A DNA stretch of 64,000 bases from Kaistia soli DSM 19436 (GCF_900129325.1 NZ_FQUP01000002.1:388668-452667); one strand, 5' to 3'; shown: positions 44,589 to 55,575, counted from the first letter of the stretch. Notes: a model not told the origin generated them from the sequence alone. Made by a program: numbers and translations.

Positions 44589-47077
44589 TCGGCGGCGACG
44601 TCGAGCGCCGTCGGACGCAGCGGCATGCGCACAGTGACGGCGGTGCCATGGCCGATCTCGGAGGCGATGGAGACCGTGCCGCCATGCAGCTCGACGAAGC
44701 TCTTGACGATCGCGAGGCCGAGGCCCGCGCCGCCGCGTGCCGCACCGGATGCCCGGCTCTCGAAACGCTCGAACACGGCGTTGATGAAGTCCGCCGAAAT
44801 ACCCGGACCCTCGTCGGCGACCACGAACTCGATCGCCTCGCTGCTGCGCCGCGCCGTCAGGCGGATCGTCGAGCCTGCCGTCGAGAAGCCGACCGCATTG
44901 GACAGGAGATTGTAGAGGATCTGGCGGATGCGCTTCTCGTCGCCGACGAAGGAGCCGAGATCGGGCGGCAACTGCGCCTCAAGCTTCAGCCGCGATTCGC
45001 GCAGCCGGTCGCGTACGCCTTCGGTGGCGGCGGCAACGGTCTCGGCGACATTCACCTCGCCGAGATCGAGCGTGATGATGCCCGCATCGACCGTGGCAAG
45101 GTCGAGAATGTCGTTGACGATCGCCAGCAGCGAACCGCTGGAGGAAAGGATATAGCCGGTATACTCGCGCTGCTTGTCGTTGAGCGGCCCGACCGCGACA
45201 TCCGCGAGCAGCTGCGTGAAGCCGATGATGTTGGTGAGCGGCGAGCGCAGCTCGTAGCTGACATGCTGGATGAAGGCGTTCTTCAGCCCGTCCGCCGCTT
45301 CCAGTGCTTCATTGCGATCGGTCAGCGCGCGCTCGACCTGCACGCTGTCGGTGACGTCGACGAAGGTGACCATGGTCTGGCCGTTCGGAAGCGGCACCGT
45401 CGCATAGTCGATGACGCGGCGATCGCGTCGTTCCATGCGGCCATGCGTCGGCGCGCGGCTGTCGCCGAGCCCCGCCACTTCCGCCGTGAAGCGGGCCCAT
45501 TCGTCCGGCGAGGCGCTGAGGGCACGGCAGGCGCGCGCGATCTCACCGACATGCGGCCGCCCCGCGAGGAGCTTCGGATCGAGCCGCCAGATCCGCGCGA
45601 AAGCCGGGTTGTCCAGGCGGAGACGACCGTCCGAGCCGAACACGGCGACGCCCTCAGCGAGATGGTCGAGCGTCTCGCCCTGCACCTGGATCAGCGCGTT
45701 GTAGCGGCTTTCGAGGTCGAGCCTGGCGGTGACGTTCTCGTAGATCCACGTCATGCCGCCCTGCGGATGCGGGTTGGCGATGACGCGCAGCGTCTGACCA
45801 TCCGGTAGATGCCACCAGAATTCGCGTGCATCGACCGACTGATAGGCGGCGAAGAGCTCCTTGCGCCAGCTCTTGAAGTCGACCTGTTCCGGCAACCGCC
45901 GTGCAGCGCGCATGCGGTCTAGGACGGCGCTCTCGTCCGGAAGCTGGTCGAGGAAGGCTGCGTCGAGGCCGAAGAGTTCGCGGAAGGCCGCGTTATAGGA
46001 GCGCAGGCGGCGATCCTGCCCAAAGACGGCAACGGCCGTCGCCAGCTGGTCCAGAGTGCGGGAATGGAACTCGACCAGCCGCTTCATCTGCGTCTGGACC
46101 GCTTCAAGCTCGGTGACGTCGGCGGCGATGCCGGCGCTGCCCGTCTCGGAGGCGACATCGATGATATCGAGCATACGCCGCTCGCCGGCCATCACGACCG
46201 GTAGGCGGCGGGTGAATGCGCTCCCCTCGGCATGGCTGCGGACGATGGCCTGCCGGCCTGCGGTATCGACCAGTTCGAGCCGCCGGCGGACGGCATCGGT
46301 GGCGTCCGTGGCCTCGACGGCGCGGACATAGGCCTGGTTGACCCATTCCAGCATCCCGTCGCGGTCGCGAATCCAGCAGGGCAGTGGTGCAGCCTCGATC
46401 AGCGCCCGCATCGCCGCGACGTCCTGCATCAGCCGGCGGTGGCGCGCATCGAGCTCGGCCAGCGCCAGACGATCGCCGGAAAGGTCACGGAACCGCGCAA
46501 CGGCGCGGCCGGCGGCCGTGCGGCCCGCAACCTCGACGAAATTGCCATTGGCCGTCTCGATCGCAATGGTGAACGTCTCGCCTTCGCCGCGCAGTCTTTC
46601 GAGCGCTAGGTCGAGCCGGCTGGCGCTCGCGCCGGTCAGCCAGGTGCCGAAGGCGAGGAAGGCAGCGCGGTCGTCCGGCGCGCCAGTGGTGCGCGGCAGG
46701 CGGCCCATGACAAGGGGTGGCTCCTCGGGCCCGCTCCAGGCGACGAGCCGTTGGTCGTCCGCATTGACGAGGGCCTCGGCACGGTCCGCGATGGCGCGCA
46801 GATCAGCGACGCGCCCGCGCAGGTCTGCATTGTCGGTGTCGGCCCGGTCGCGTGCCCTGAGCAGCACGGCGATCGCGACGAGCGAGAAGGTGAGGACGCC
46901 AAAAATGGCGCTGAAGCTGACGATACGATCGGGCGCCAGGAAATCGGCGGCAGCGGCCGGTCCGATCGAGAGGGCAAGGAGTGCGACGGGGGGAAGGGCG
47001 TGGCGGACGGCAGTGACGGGGACTCGCCCGGCTCGGCCGGCTCGAATCCATCCCGATATCCTGCGATGCCAAAGCAT
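44585..47077 (-). CDS. PAS-domain sensor histidine kinase (DivL-like candidate)
   Basis: An 830-residue membrane histidine kinase. Two hydrophobic helices lie near residues 27-44 and 53-74, with almost no periplasmic loop. Several PAS-type domains follow (for example around VFGQDRRLRSYNAAFRELFG and VFGSDGRLRLDNPAFARIW). The phosphoacceptor box is HVSYELRSPLTNIIGF with H605; the ATPase has NLLSNAVGFS, DEGPGI and GLGLAIV, so it looks catalytically complete. The overall plan and neighbours (tsaE downstream, ahcY upstream) resemble the cell-cycle kinase DivL, but unlike Caulobacter DivL the acceptor is His, not Tyr. No response regulator is adjacent. Confidence 0.9.
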   Translation of the reverse strand: MLWHRRISGWIRAGRAGRVPVTAVRHALPPVALLALSIGPAAAADFLAPDRIVSFSAIFGVLTFSLVAIAVLLRARDRADTDNADLRGRVADLRAIADRAEALVNADDQRLVAWSGPEEPPLVMGRLPRTTGAPDDRAAFLAFGTWLTGASASRLDLALERLRGEGETFTIAIETANGNFVEVAGRTAAGRAVARFRDLSGDRLALAELDARHRRLMQDVAAMRALIEAAPLPCWIRDRDGMLEWVNQAYVRAVEATDATDAVRRRLELVDTAGRQAIVRSHAEGSAFTRRLPVVMAGERRMLDIIDVASETGSAGIAADVTELEAVQTQMKRLVEFHSRTLDQLATAVAVFGQDRRLRSYNAAFRELFGLDAAFLDQLPDESAVLDRMRAARRLPEQVDFKSWRKELFAAYQSVDAREFWWHLPDGQTLRVIANPHPQGGMTWIYENVTARLDLESRYNALIQVQGETLDHLAEGVAVFGSDGRLRLDNPAFARIWRLDPKLLAGRPHVGEIARACRALSASPDEWARFTAEVAGLGDSRAPTHGRMERRDRRVIDYATVPLPNGQTMVTFVDVTDSVQVERALTDRNEALEAADGLKNAFIQHVSYELRSPLTNIIGFTQLLADVAVGPLNDKQREYTGYILSSSGSLLAIVNDILDLATVDAGIITLDLGEVNVAETVAAATEGVRDRLRESRLKLEAQLPPDLGSFVGDEKRIRQILYNLLSNAVGFSTAGSTIRLTARRSSEAIEFVVADEGPGISADFINAVFERFESRASGAARGGAGLGLAIVKSFVELHGGTVSIASEIGHGTAVTVRMPLRPTALDVAAE

Positions 47078-47209
47078 GTGGCAGGCCCTTCCGCCGTCAG
47101 AGAACTGGAATGACCCGCCTGCGACGCCGACCAACTCTTCCGGCAACGCGCTCGAATCACCCTCAATGTAACGGTTCGGGGAATCGCGAGGGAAGCCGCT
47201 GGCGACGAG

Positions 47210-47242
47210 AAAAGGGCCATGCGATCGAACATCGCATGGCCC
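47210..47242 (-). terminator. ahcY terminator
   Basis: A 12-bp perfect stem GGGCCATGCGAT (47214-47225 with 47231-47242), 5-base loop, then TTTT on the minus strand (47213-47210), 63 bases past the ahcY stop. The histidine kinase further on must use its own promoter in 47078-47209. Confidence 0.88.
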
Positions 47243-47304
47243 CGGAGTGTCAGCCAGACATGGTTAACCCGCGGTTAAGGCGATCCTGCCTTCGGGCACC
47301 TGTC

Positions 47305-48708
47305 TCAGTAGCGATAGTGTTCCGGCTTGAACGGGCCGTTTTCGGCGACGCCGATATAGGCCTGCTGCTTCTCATTGAGCTTGGAGAGCTTCACGCCGAT
47401 CTTGGCGAGGTGCAGCGCTGCGACCTTCTCGTCGAGATATTTCGGCAGCGTGTAGACCTTGTTCTCGTACTGGCCGGGCTTGGTCCAGAGTTCGATCTGC
47501 GCCAGCGTCTGATTGGTGAACGAGGCCGACATCACGAAGCTCGGATGTCCCATGGCGTTGCCAAGATTGACCAGGCGACCCTCCGACAGGAGGATGACGC
47601 GCTTGCCGTCCGGCAGCTCTATCTCGTCGACCTGCGGCTTGATGCTGTGCCACTTGTAGTTGCGCAGCGCCGCAACCTGAATCTCGCTGTCGAAGTGGCC
47701 GATATTGCAGACGATGGCCCGGTCCTTCATCGCGCGGACATGCTCGATGGTGATGACGTCGACATTGCCGGTCGCGGTGACGAAAATGTCGGCTTTCGGC
47801 GCGGCCTCTTCCATCGTGACGACTTCATAGCCTTCCATCGCCGCCTGCAGGGCGCAGATCGGATCGACTTCCGAAACCATCACGCGGCAGCCGGCCTGGC
47901 GCAGCGAAGCCGCCGAACCCTTGCCGACATCGCCGAAGCCGGCAACCATCGCGACCTTGCCCGACATCATGACGTCGGTGCCGCGGCGGATGCCATCGAC
48001 GAGCGACTCGCGGCAGCCATAGAGATTGTCGAATTTCGACTTGGTGACGGAGTCGTTCACATTGATGGCCGGGAAGAGCAGCGTGCCTTTCTTCTGCATC
48101 TCGTAGAGACGATGCACGCCGGTGGTGGTCTCCTCGGTGACGCCGCGGATCGAGGCGGCGACGGCCGTGTACCAGCCCGGCTTGTGCTTCAGGCGGCGCT
48201 TGATCGCGGCGAAGAAGACTTCTTCTTCCTCATTGCCGGGCGTCTCGAGGAAGGCCGTGTCGCCCTTCTCGGCGCGGAGGCCGAGATGCACCAGCGCCGT
48301 CGCGTCGCCACCATCGTCGAGGATCATGTTGGGCAGCCCGCCATCGGCCCATTCGAAGATCCGATGCGTGTAGTCCCAGTAGTCCTCGAGGCTCTCGCCC
48401 TTGATGGCGAAGACCGGCGTGCCGCCATCGGCGATGGCAGCGGCGGCGTGGTCCTGCGTCGAATAGATGTTGCATGAGGCCCAGCGCACATCGGCGCCGA
48501 GGGCCTTGAGCGTCTCGATCAAGACGCCGGTCTGGATCGTCATATGCAGCGAACCGGCGATGCGGGCGCCCTTCAGCGGCTGCGACGGACCATACTCCGC
48601 CCGTACGCTCATCAAGCCGGGCATCTCGACCTCGGCGATGTCGAGTTCCTTGCGACCCCAGTCGGCAAGGCCGATATCCTTGATCGCGTAATCGTGCTGT
48701 CCGGTCAT
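47305..48708 (-). CDS. ahcY: S-adenosylhomocysteine hydrolase
   Basis: A 467-residue NAD-dependent enzyme that splits S-adenosylhomocysteine to adenosine and homocysteine, keeping SAM-dependent methylation running. The NAD-binding GFGDVGKG, the substrate segment [13 protein letters not shown] and the C-terminal KPEHYRY ending are all standard. The ATG at 48708 has GGAG upstream; a start at 48771 would cross the promoter and lacks conservation. A promoter and a perfect 16-base palindrome lie just upstream and probably regulate it with the SAM cycle. Confidence 0.97.
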   Translation of the reverse strand: MTGQHDYAIKDIGLADWGRKELDIAEVEMPGLMSVRAEYGPSQPLKGARIAGSLHMTIQTGVLIETLKALGADVRWASCNIYSTQDHAAAAIADGGTPVFAIKGESLEDYWDYTHRIFEWADGGLPNMILDDGGDATALVHLGLRAEKGDTAFLETPGNEEEEVFFAAIKRRLKHKPGWYTAVAASIRGVTEETTTGVHRLYEMQKKGTLLFPAINVNDSVTKSKFDNLYGCRESLVDGIRRGTDVMMSGKVAMVAGFGDVGKGSAASLRQAGCRVMVSEVDPICALQAAMEGYEVVTMEEAAPKADIFVTATGNVDVITIEHVRAMKDRAIVCNIGHFDSEIQVAALRNYKWHSIKPQVDEIELPDGKRVILLSEGRLVNLGNAMGHPSFVMSASFTNQTLAQIELWTKPGQYENKVYTLPKYLDEKVAALHLAKIGVKLSKLNEKQQAYIGVAENGPFKPEHYRY

Positions 48709-48742
48709 GGCGGATGATCTCCGTGAGAATGGCTGTGCCGCG

Positions 48743-48771
48743 CTTATAGCGGAGACAACATCTCGCGGCAA
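48743..48771 (-). promoter_or_regulatory. Probable ahcY promoter
   Basis: On the minus strand TTGCCG (48771-48766), 17-base spacer, TATAAG (48748-48743), 35 bases before the ahcY ATG. The ATAAAGATATCTTTAT palindrome sits 7 bases upstream of the -35 box. Confidence 0.62.
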
Positions 48772-48778
48772 TCAGGAT

Positions 48779-48794
48779 ATAAAGATATCTTTAT
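48779..48794. promoter_or_regulatory. Candidate operator of ahcY (perfect 16-base palindrome)
   Basis: ATAAAGATATCTTTAT reads identically on both strands. Palindromes of this AT-rich type before SAM-cycle genes have been linked to ArsR-family regulators (SahR/SamR group) in proteobacteria; that match is from memory and needs comparison. Its place just upstream of the -35 box would fit activation or repression. Confidence 0.6.
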
Positions 48795-48813
48795 GTGATG
48801 GCAGAGGCTGCGG

Positions 48814-49104
48814 TCACTCTTCTTCGCCGAAGCGATCGGCGACGAGGCGAGCGATGGCGTCCAGAGCGATCGCCGCGTCCGGTCCGTCGGCAGCCACCTG
48901 GATCGAAGAGCCGATGCCCGCGGCGAGCATCATCAATCCCATGATCGAGGTGCCGCCCACCGTGTTCTGGTCTTTGGACACCGTGATGGTGGCATCGAAG
49001 CTGTCGGCGAGCTGCACGAATTTCGCGGACGCGCGGGCATGCAGTCCTCGACGGTTCACGATCGCCAGTTCGCGGCAGAATTCGGCCTTTGTTTCCGTCG
49101 GCAT
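48814..49104 (-). CDS. HPr-family phosphocarrier protein (PTS-Ntr, NPr-like)
   Basis: A 96-residue HPr protein with the phosphorylation His (H22 in RRGLHARAS) and the regulatory Ser (S53 in GTSIMGLMML), which the HprK kinase encoded nearby would phosphorylate. No sugar permease genes are present, so it belongs to the nitrogen-type regulatory PTS. It follows the EIIA gene after 10 bases, and ahcY lies downstream behind its own promoter. Confidence 0.95.
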   Translation of the reverse strand: MPTETKAEFCRELAIVNRRGLHARASAKFVQLADSFDATITVSKDQNTVGGTSIMGLMMLAAGIGSSIQVAADGPDAAIALDAIARLVADRFGEEE

Positions 49105-49114
49105 GATCGAAGTC

Positions 49115-49516
49115 TCACTGCCCCGCCAGAACCTGGCTCGCGACATTGATATATTTGCGGCCGGCTTCCTGCGCACCCTGGATCGCGAGGGCGAGCGGCT
49201 TCTCGACGCGCACGCTGGCAAGCTTCACCAACATCGGCAGGTTGACGCCCGCGATGACCTCGATCCGCCCGGCTTCCATGACGGAAATCGCGAGATTCGA
49301 CGGTGTGCCGCCAAACATGTCGGTCAGCAGGATGACGCCGCTGCCGTCGTCGACGCTCTGCACGGCATCGACGATGTCCTGGCGGCGACGCTCCATATCG
49401 TCGTCCGGGCCGATCGCGATCGTCTCGATCTGGCTCTGGCGTCCGACGACATGTTCGAGAGCGGCGCGGAACTCTATGGCGAGTTGGCCGTGGGTGACGA
49501 GGACGAGCCCGATCAT
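49115..49516 (-). CDS. PTS EIIA component, mannose family (ManX-like)
   Basis: A 133-residue EIIA of the mannose family. The phosphorylatable His is H9 in VLVTHGQLA, and LLTDMFGGTPSN (about 66-77) is the second active-site loop. It accepts phosphate from HPr; with no EIIB/C genes it should act as a regulator, as in other alphaproteobacteria where this system communicates with ChvG-ChvI or other sensors. The start at 49516 gives the standard MIGLVLVTHG; the longer frame is unconserved. Confidence 0.94.
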   Translation of the reverse strand: MIGLVLVTHGQLAIEFRAALEHVVGRQSQIETIAIGPDDDMERRRQDIVDAVQSVDDGSGVILLTDMFGGTPSNLAISVMEAGRIEVIAGVNLPMLVKLASVRVEKPLALAIQGAQEAGRKYINVASQVLAGQ

Positions 49517-49675
49517 GCCCTTGGTTACCTGTTGTTCTTGTTGCCGGCCCGCGCGGCCGCCTAGTCTATGTATGACGAGGATATGCCCCGACCAGAGGCT
49601 CCCTCCCCGCGGGTCCGCATCTTGACCGAACGATTCCGCAACGCAAGAAAAAAGCTCACGGCTCCTTCCTGGCAT

Positions 49676-50137
49676 TCACGTTTCGTTGACCATGCCGAGG
49701 CCCCCAAGCAGCACCGCTCGCACGCGAATCCACCCCTCCGGATGGCCGGCAGGCAGCGTGAGCCGCGGCAGCATGACGTCTCCCAGCCATGCTGTCCGCT
49801 CGACCTCGGAAGGCAGGCGCGCGATGTCTTCGATCGGCTTGAGATCGACAACAAGCCCGATCTTCTGCGGCGCAACATAGGGCAGGTTGATAATGCCGTA
49901 GCCGCGCATCTCGATCCGCCCGGCGAGCGTTTCGGGCGGCGCCGCCGCAATGCCTCCGCCGATGCTCGTCAGGACGACGCGATCGTCCGCGACAAGACGG
50001 TTGCGCTCGGGACTGGCCATGATCAGCGCAAGCACGAGCGACGACTTGCCGCTCCCTGACGGGCCGCGCACGAGGACGCCGGTGCCGTCGACCAGCGCGG
50101 CGCTGGCATGAATGGTCGGCGGCGCCGCCGCTGTCAT
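49676..50137 (-). CDS. hprK: HPr kinase/phosphorylase, short alphaproteobacterial form
   Basis: A 153-residue P-loop kinase domain that phosphorylates HPr on serine. Walker A is GPSGSGKSS (25-33); VADDRV and RGYGIINLPYV follow as in HprK. The N-terminal domain of the ~310-residue Firmicutes enzyme is absent, as is usual in alphaproteobacteria. Its ATG overlaps the chvG stop (ATGA), tying PTS regulation to the two-component system. A 159-base gap separates it from EIIA. Confidence 0.95.
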   Translation of the reverse strand: MTAAAPPTIHASAALVDGTGVLVRGPSGSGKSSLVLALIMASPERNRLVADDRVVLTSIGGGIAAAPPETLAGRIEMRGYGIINLPYVAPQKIGLVVDLKPIEDIARLPSEVERTAWLGDVMLPRLTLPAGHPEGWIRVRAVLLGGLGMVNET

Positions 50138-51921
50138 CCGGACAACCCGGGCAGGCGGACGGTGAAGCGCGCCCCGAGCACGACCGGCTCTGCGTCTCGG
50201 TTCGCCTTGGGCTTCAAACGGTTCTCGGCCCAGATCCGGCCGCGATGGGCCTCGACGATCTGCTTCGAAATCGAGAGGCCAAGCCCGGAATTCTGGCCGA
50301 ACGCCTCCTGCTCCGGCCGGTCGGTGTAGAAGCGCTCGAAGATGCGCTCCATCTGCTCGGCCCGGATACCTGGTCCGTCGTCCTCGACGATGACATCGAC
50401 GGCGGGTCCGTTACGGCGGACCAGCACATGGACGACCCCGTCCTTCGGGCTGAAGGAGCGGGCGTTCTCGATGAGATTGGTGAACACCTGGCCGAGGCGG
50501 CTGTCATGACCGAGCACGACAAAGGCGTCATCCTGGTCGACCGTGGCGACATCGAGGACGATCGACGGCCCGTCAGGGGCCGCGATCTCACGCGAGATCG
50601 AAACAACCGCGTCGACGATCCGGGCGACGTCGATCGGCACCGCATCCTGCCGCGCCAATTCAGCATCGAGGCGCGAGGCGTCGGAGATGTCACTGATCAG
50701 CCGGTCGAGCCTGCGGACGTCATGCTGAATGATCTCCGTCAAGCGCGCCTTCGCCTTGGCCGTCTTGGCCAGCGGCAGCGTCTCGACGGCGCTGCGCAGC
50801 GAGGTCAGCGGGTTCTTGAGCTCATGGCTGACATCGGCAGCGAAGCTTTCGATCGCCTCGATGCGATTGTAGAGCGAGGCCGTCATGTCGCGCAGCGCCT
50901 GTGAGAGGTGGCCGATCTCGTCCCGGCGCGAGGAGAAGTCGGGGATCTGCGGCCGCGAGGTAACGCCGCGACGCACACGGTCGGCCGCGTCGGCAAGGCG
51001 GCGCAGCGGTGCCGCGATCGTGCCGGCGAGCAGGATCGACAGCACGACGACGACAGCGGCCGAGACCAGGAACACGCGGACGATCGCCATGCGCTCGGCA
51101 TGCACGATCTGGTCGATATCGCCGCCCTGGGTCGAAAGCAGCAGCACGCCGAGCACCGAACGATAGCGCTGGATCGGCACGGCGACCGAAACGATCAGTT
51201 CGCCGCGGTCGGTGATGCGCACGATCGAGGACGGGCTGCCATCGAGGGCCGTCGCGACCTCGGGATAGCCCTTGCCATTGAGGCCGCCGAGCTCGTGATA
51301 GATCGGCAGGTCGTCGCGCTGCAGATGGATCTTGACCCATTCCCAGATCCGGTCGAACAGCGCCGGTTCGTCGTCGGTTCCCGGCGGCAGGTCGAAGCGG
51401 AGAATCTGGCCGCGGGAATAGAGATGGCGCGAATCGAGCACCGGGATGCCATCGCGGTCATAGATGCGGGCCCGCGTGCGGGTCGGCGAGATGAGGCGGC
51501 GCAGAACGGGTGCGACCCGTTCTGGATTGATGGGGAAATCGAGGCCTTCGACTGAGTTGAGCCCGGGCGTCAGGCTTTCACCGGCCTGCAGTTCGAGCAG
51601 CTTGTCGGGATCGATGGTGAGATTGTTGGTCTCGACCGTGGCGGAGGCCGCGATGGCGCCCGCGATGATCTCGCCTTGCGTCAACAGGCTCTCGAGCCGC
51701 GCATCGATCAGTCCGGCCCGGAACTGGTTGAGATAAAGAATACCCGAGACGAGGACGATCAGCGCCGCGAGGTTGAGGATGACGATGCGGCGGGTGAGGC
51801 TGGAGAAGGCATGCGGCCCGATCGAGCGCACGAAGCGCGACGTCAGCCGGCGCCAGTGCCGGAGGCGGACCCGGCGCGGCGTGGCGCGCACCGGCGCCTG
51901 CTCCTCGATAATGACGGTCAT
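50134..51921 (-). CDS. chvG: Sensor histidine kinase ChvG (ExoS-type)
   Basis: A 595-residue inner-membrane sensor. Transmembrane helices lie at about 46-65 and 280-303, enclosing a ~215-residue periplasmic sensor domain; a HAMP domain follows, then the phosphoacceptor H366 in DVSHELKNPLTSL and an ATPase domain (NLIENARSFS, DDGPGI, GLGLSI). ChvG with ChvI controls envelope, acid and host-related responses in rhizobia, Agrobacterium and Brucella (as BvrS). It is 33 bases downstream of chvI and overlaps hprK. Confidence 0.96.
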   Translation of the reverse strand: MTVIIEEQAPVRATPRRVRLRHWRRLTSRFVRSIGPHAFSSLTRRIVILNLAALIVLVSGILYLNQFRAGLIDARLESLLTQGEIIAGAIAASATVETNNLTIDPDKLLELQAGESLTPGLNSVEGLDFPINPERVAPVLRRLISPTRTRARIYDRDGIPVLDSRHLYSRGQILRFDLPPGTDDEPALFDRIWEWVKIHLQRDDLPIYHELGGLNGKGYPEVATALDGSPSSIVRITDRGELIVSVAVPIQRYRSVLGVLLLSTQGGDIDQIVHAERMAIVRVFLVSAAVVVVLSILLAGTIAAPLRRLADAADRVRRGVTSRPQIPDFSSRRDEIGHLSQALRDMTASLYNRIEAIESFAADVSHELKNPLTSLRSAVETLPLAKTAKAKARLTEIIQHDVRRLDRLISDISDASRLDAELARQDAVPIDVARIVDAVVSISREIAAPDGPSIVLDVATVDQDDAFVVLGHDSRLGQVFTNLIENARSFSPKDGVVHVLVRRNGPAVDVIVEDDGPGIRAEQMERIFERFYTDRPEQEAFGQNSGLGLSISKQIVEAHRGRIWAENRLKPKANRDAEPVVLGARFTVRLPGLSG

Positions 51922-51954
51922 CTCTCCGTCCGAACCCGCGCGGCGACCGCCGCG

Positions 51955-52659
51955 TCAGGCCTCCTTGAAGCGATAGCCGACGCCATACAGCGTCTCGATC
52001 ATGTCGAAGCTGTCATCGGCCTGCTTGAACTTCTTGCGGAGCCGCTTGATGTGGCTGTCGATGGTGCGGTCGTCGACATAGACCTGATCGTCATAGGCCG
52101 CGTCCATCAGGGCATTGCGGCTCTTCACGACGCCGGGCCGCTGCGCCAGCGCATAGAGGATGAGGAATTCGGTCACGGTCAGCGTCACCGGCTGGCCGTT
52201 CCAGGTGCAGGTGTGCCGCTCCTGGTCCATCGACAGCGCGCCGCGATCGAGGTTGCGTGCCGCGTCGGGAACCTTGGCCGTCGCCGAAGCCTCGCGCGGC
52301 TGGAAGCGCCGCAGCACCGCCTTGACCCGCTCGACCAGGAGGCGCTGCGAGAACGGCTTCTTGATGAAGTCGTCGGCACCCATCTTGAGGCCGAAGAGTT
52401 CGTCGATCTCGTCGTCCTTCGAGGTCAGGAAGATCACCGGCAGATCGGTGCGCTGGCGCAGGCGGCGCAGGAGTTCCATCCCGTCCATGCGCGGCATCTT
52501 GATGTCGAGGATCGCGAGGTCCGGTGCCGACTGCTGAAATCCGTCCAGCGCCGAGGCGCCGTCCGTATAGGTCTGCACGCGGTAGCCTTCCGATTCGAGC
52601 GCAATCGACACGGAGGCCAGAATGTTGCGATCGTCATCGACGAGAGCAATCGTCGGCAT
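51955..52659 (-). CDS. chvI: Response regulator ChvI
   Basis: A 234-residue OmpR-family regulator. The receiver has the acidic pocket DDD (8-10), phosphorylation site D52 in [10 protein letters not shown] and the K of FIKKPF; the C-terminal winged helix ends [14 protein letters not shown]...VGYRFKEA. The ATG at 52659 is chosen because the receiver begins there. It leads the chvI-chvG-hprK set. pckA, near by on the other strand, is the gene usually found next to chvGI in rhizobia. Confidence 0.96.
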   Translation of the reverse strand: MPTIALVDDDRNILASVSIALESEGYRVQTYTDGASALDGFQQSAPDLAILDIKMPRMDGMELLRRLRQRTDLPVIFLTSKDDEIDELFGLKMGADDFIKKPFSQRLLVERVKAVLRRFQPREASATAKVPDAARNLDRGALSMDQERHTCTWNGQPVTLTVTEFLILYALAQRPGVVKSRNALMDAAYDDQVYVDDRTIDSHIKRLRKKFKQADDSFDMIETLYGVGYRFKEA

Positions 52660-52836
52660 TGAGGGGCATCTCCCAGAGTTTGGCTCTGTTCCGTGGCGCT
52701 GGTTGCGCCCGTGCCGCGTGGCTTCGAGACCCCGCGCCTTCCGTCTTAAGGTCGCAGGATTACGCGGAAAATATGGCGTGCAGTCTAGCCGAGTTCCAGA
52801 GCCGGCGCCATCGTCACTGCGGGGAGACGACAATCA

Positions 52837-52850
52837 AACATGACTATGTT
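52837..52850. promoter_or_regulatory. Candidate operator upstream of the hugZ-like gene
   Basis: AACAT-GACT-ATGTT inverted repeat, 40-54 bases before the TTG start. The sequence CTATGTTATT beginning at 52844 is identical to part of the fbpA operator candidate at 12198-12214. Confidence 0.4.
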
Positions 52851-52890
52851 ATTCCGCTTTGCAGTCCAACTGCTGAAAGGGGAGCCCGTC

Positions 52891-53643
52891 TTGTCCGCCC
52901 ATCCGACCGCCGAACCGACCTTTGATCCCGTCGCCGCCGCCCGTGCCGTCCTGCATTCCGCGCGCACGGCCAGCCTTGCGACCCTCACGGGCGAAGGACA
53001 TCCGTTCGCCAGCCTCGTGACGTTCGCGACGCTGCCGGATCTCGCTCCTGTGCTGTGGCTGTCGGATCTCGCGGTGCACAGCCGCAATCTCGCGCGCGAG
53101 GCGCGGGCGTCGCTTCTGGTGGTCGCGCCGGGCGGTGAGGGTGGTGATCCACTGGCCGGTGCCCGCGTCACGCTGACCGGAACGGTTGCTCGTACCGAGG
53201 ATCCAGCCGCGGCCCGCCGTTTCGGCTGGGTTCATGGCAGCGCCGGCCGACCCGACTTCGCCGATTTTCATGCCTATCGGATGGAGGTCGCATCGGCCCA
53301 TCTGGTTGCCGGGTTCGGGCGCATCGTGACACTCACGGCCGACGATCTGCTGATCGATCTCGCTGATGCCGAGGGCCTGCTCTCCGGCGAGGCCATGGTG
53401 GTCGACCATATGAATGAAGATCATGGCGACGCCATCGGCCTCTACGCGACCGTGCTGCTCGGCCTCCCGCCCGCCGACTGGCGCCTTTCCGGCTGCGATC
53501 CCGACGGCGTCGATCTCGTCGCGGACGGGATCCGCGCGCGTCTGCCGTTCCCCGGCCGCGCGGCCACCGTCGCCGAGGCCGGCGGTCATTTGAAGAACTG
53601 GGCGAAGCTCGCGCGTGAACGCATGAGCGCGACGAAAAACTAG
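52891..53643 (+). CDS. HugZ-family (pyridoxamine oxidase-like, DUF2470) heme-related protein
   Basis: A 250-residue protein with a split-barrel flavin/heme-binding N-terminal domain (about 10-150; ASLATLTGEGHPFASLVTFATL) and a C-terminal DUF2470 domain (MVVDHMNEDHGDAIGLYA). This pair is found in HugZ-type heme-utilisation proteins and in related proteins of unknown function. The TTG at 52891 is preferred: AAGGGGAG lies 7 bases before it. The ATG at 52840 would put AT-rich, non-conserved codons at the N-terminus and overlap the candidate operator. It is divergent from chvI. Confidence 0.85.
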   Translation: MSAHPTAEPTFDPVAAARAVLHSARTASLATLTGEGHPFASLVTFATLPDLAPVLWLSDLAVHSRNLAREARASLLVVAPGGEGGDPLAGARVTLTGTVARTEDPAAARRFGWVHGSAGRPDFADFHAYRMEVASAHLVAGFGRIVTLTADDLLIDLADAEGLLSGEAMVVDHMNEDHGDAIGLYATVLLGLPPADWRLSGCDPDGVDLVADGIRARLPFPGRAATVAEAGGHLKNWAKLARERMSATKN

Positions 53644-53734
53644 GCATTTGCCCTGGCCAGAGGCTTTTGTTCGGCGCAATTATTTCTTCGGCAGTCTAAT
53701 TATCTGTAAAGCCGCATCCGCGTTACTTGGTCGC

Positions 53735-53773
53735 ATCGATGTAAATCGATTAGGGCAATCCAAAGCCCTTTGG
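53735..53773. promoter_or_regulatory. Inverted repeats in the pckA upstream region
   Basis: Two perfect inverted repeats, ATCGAT-GTAA-ATCGAT (53735-53750) and CCAAA-GCCC-TTTGG (53760-53773), lie about 145-185 bases before pckA in the 274-base gap after the hugZ-like gene. They are possible operator sites for carbon control of gluconeogenesis. No clear -10/-35 pair was found. Confidence 0.35.
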
Positions 53774-53917
53774 GACCGCAGCTTTTACTTGCTTGGCTGA
53801 GTAAAGCCGCCATAGGGTCGACCGTCGGCATATGTCCTGCCGGCGGATCGACGCTTCCGTTGCGTCTGAGCGAGTCTTGGTCGGGCTTCGCGCCCGCCAA
53901 CTGAGGAGATTGCCCCT

Positions 53918-55522
<1,605 letters not shown>

Positions 55523-55530
55523 GTCGTTGT

Positions 55531-55561
55531 GCGCGATGCGGCCATGGCTGTCGCATCGCGC
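55531..55561. terminator. Hairpin between convergent pckA and nitroreductase genes
   Basis: GCGCGATGCG (55531-55540) pairs with CGCATCGCGC (55552-55561), 11-base loop. There is no T-run, so termination would be weak or factor-dependent; the symmetric position between two stop codons suggests a bidirectional role. Confidence 0.5.
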
Positions 55562-55575
55562 CGTTGCGGCATCGG

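Noticed and set aside
42360-44915. 851-codon open frame on the plus strand opposite murU-like and tsaE-kinase genes
   Set aside because: It is the antisense shadow of well-identified genes in GC-rich DNA; the translation has no family features.
48709-48813. SAH riboswitch before ahcY
   Set aside because: The short leader has a promoter and a DNA palindrome but no fold or conserved core of the SAH riboswitch; its leader of about 30 bases is also too short.
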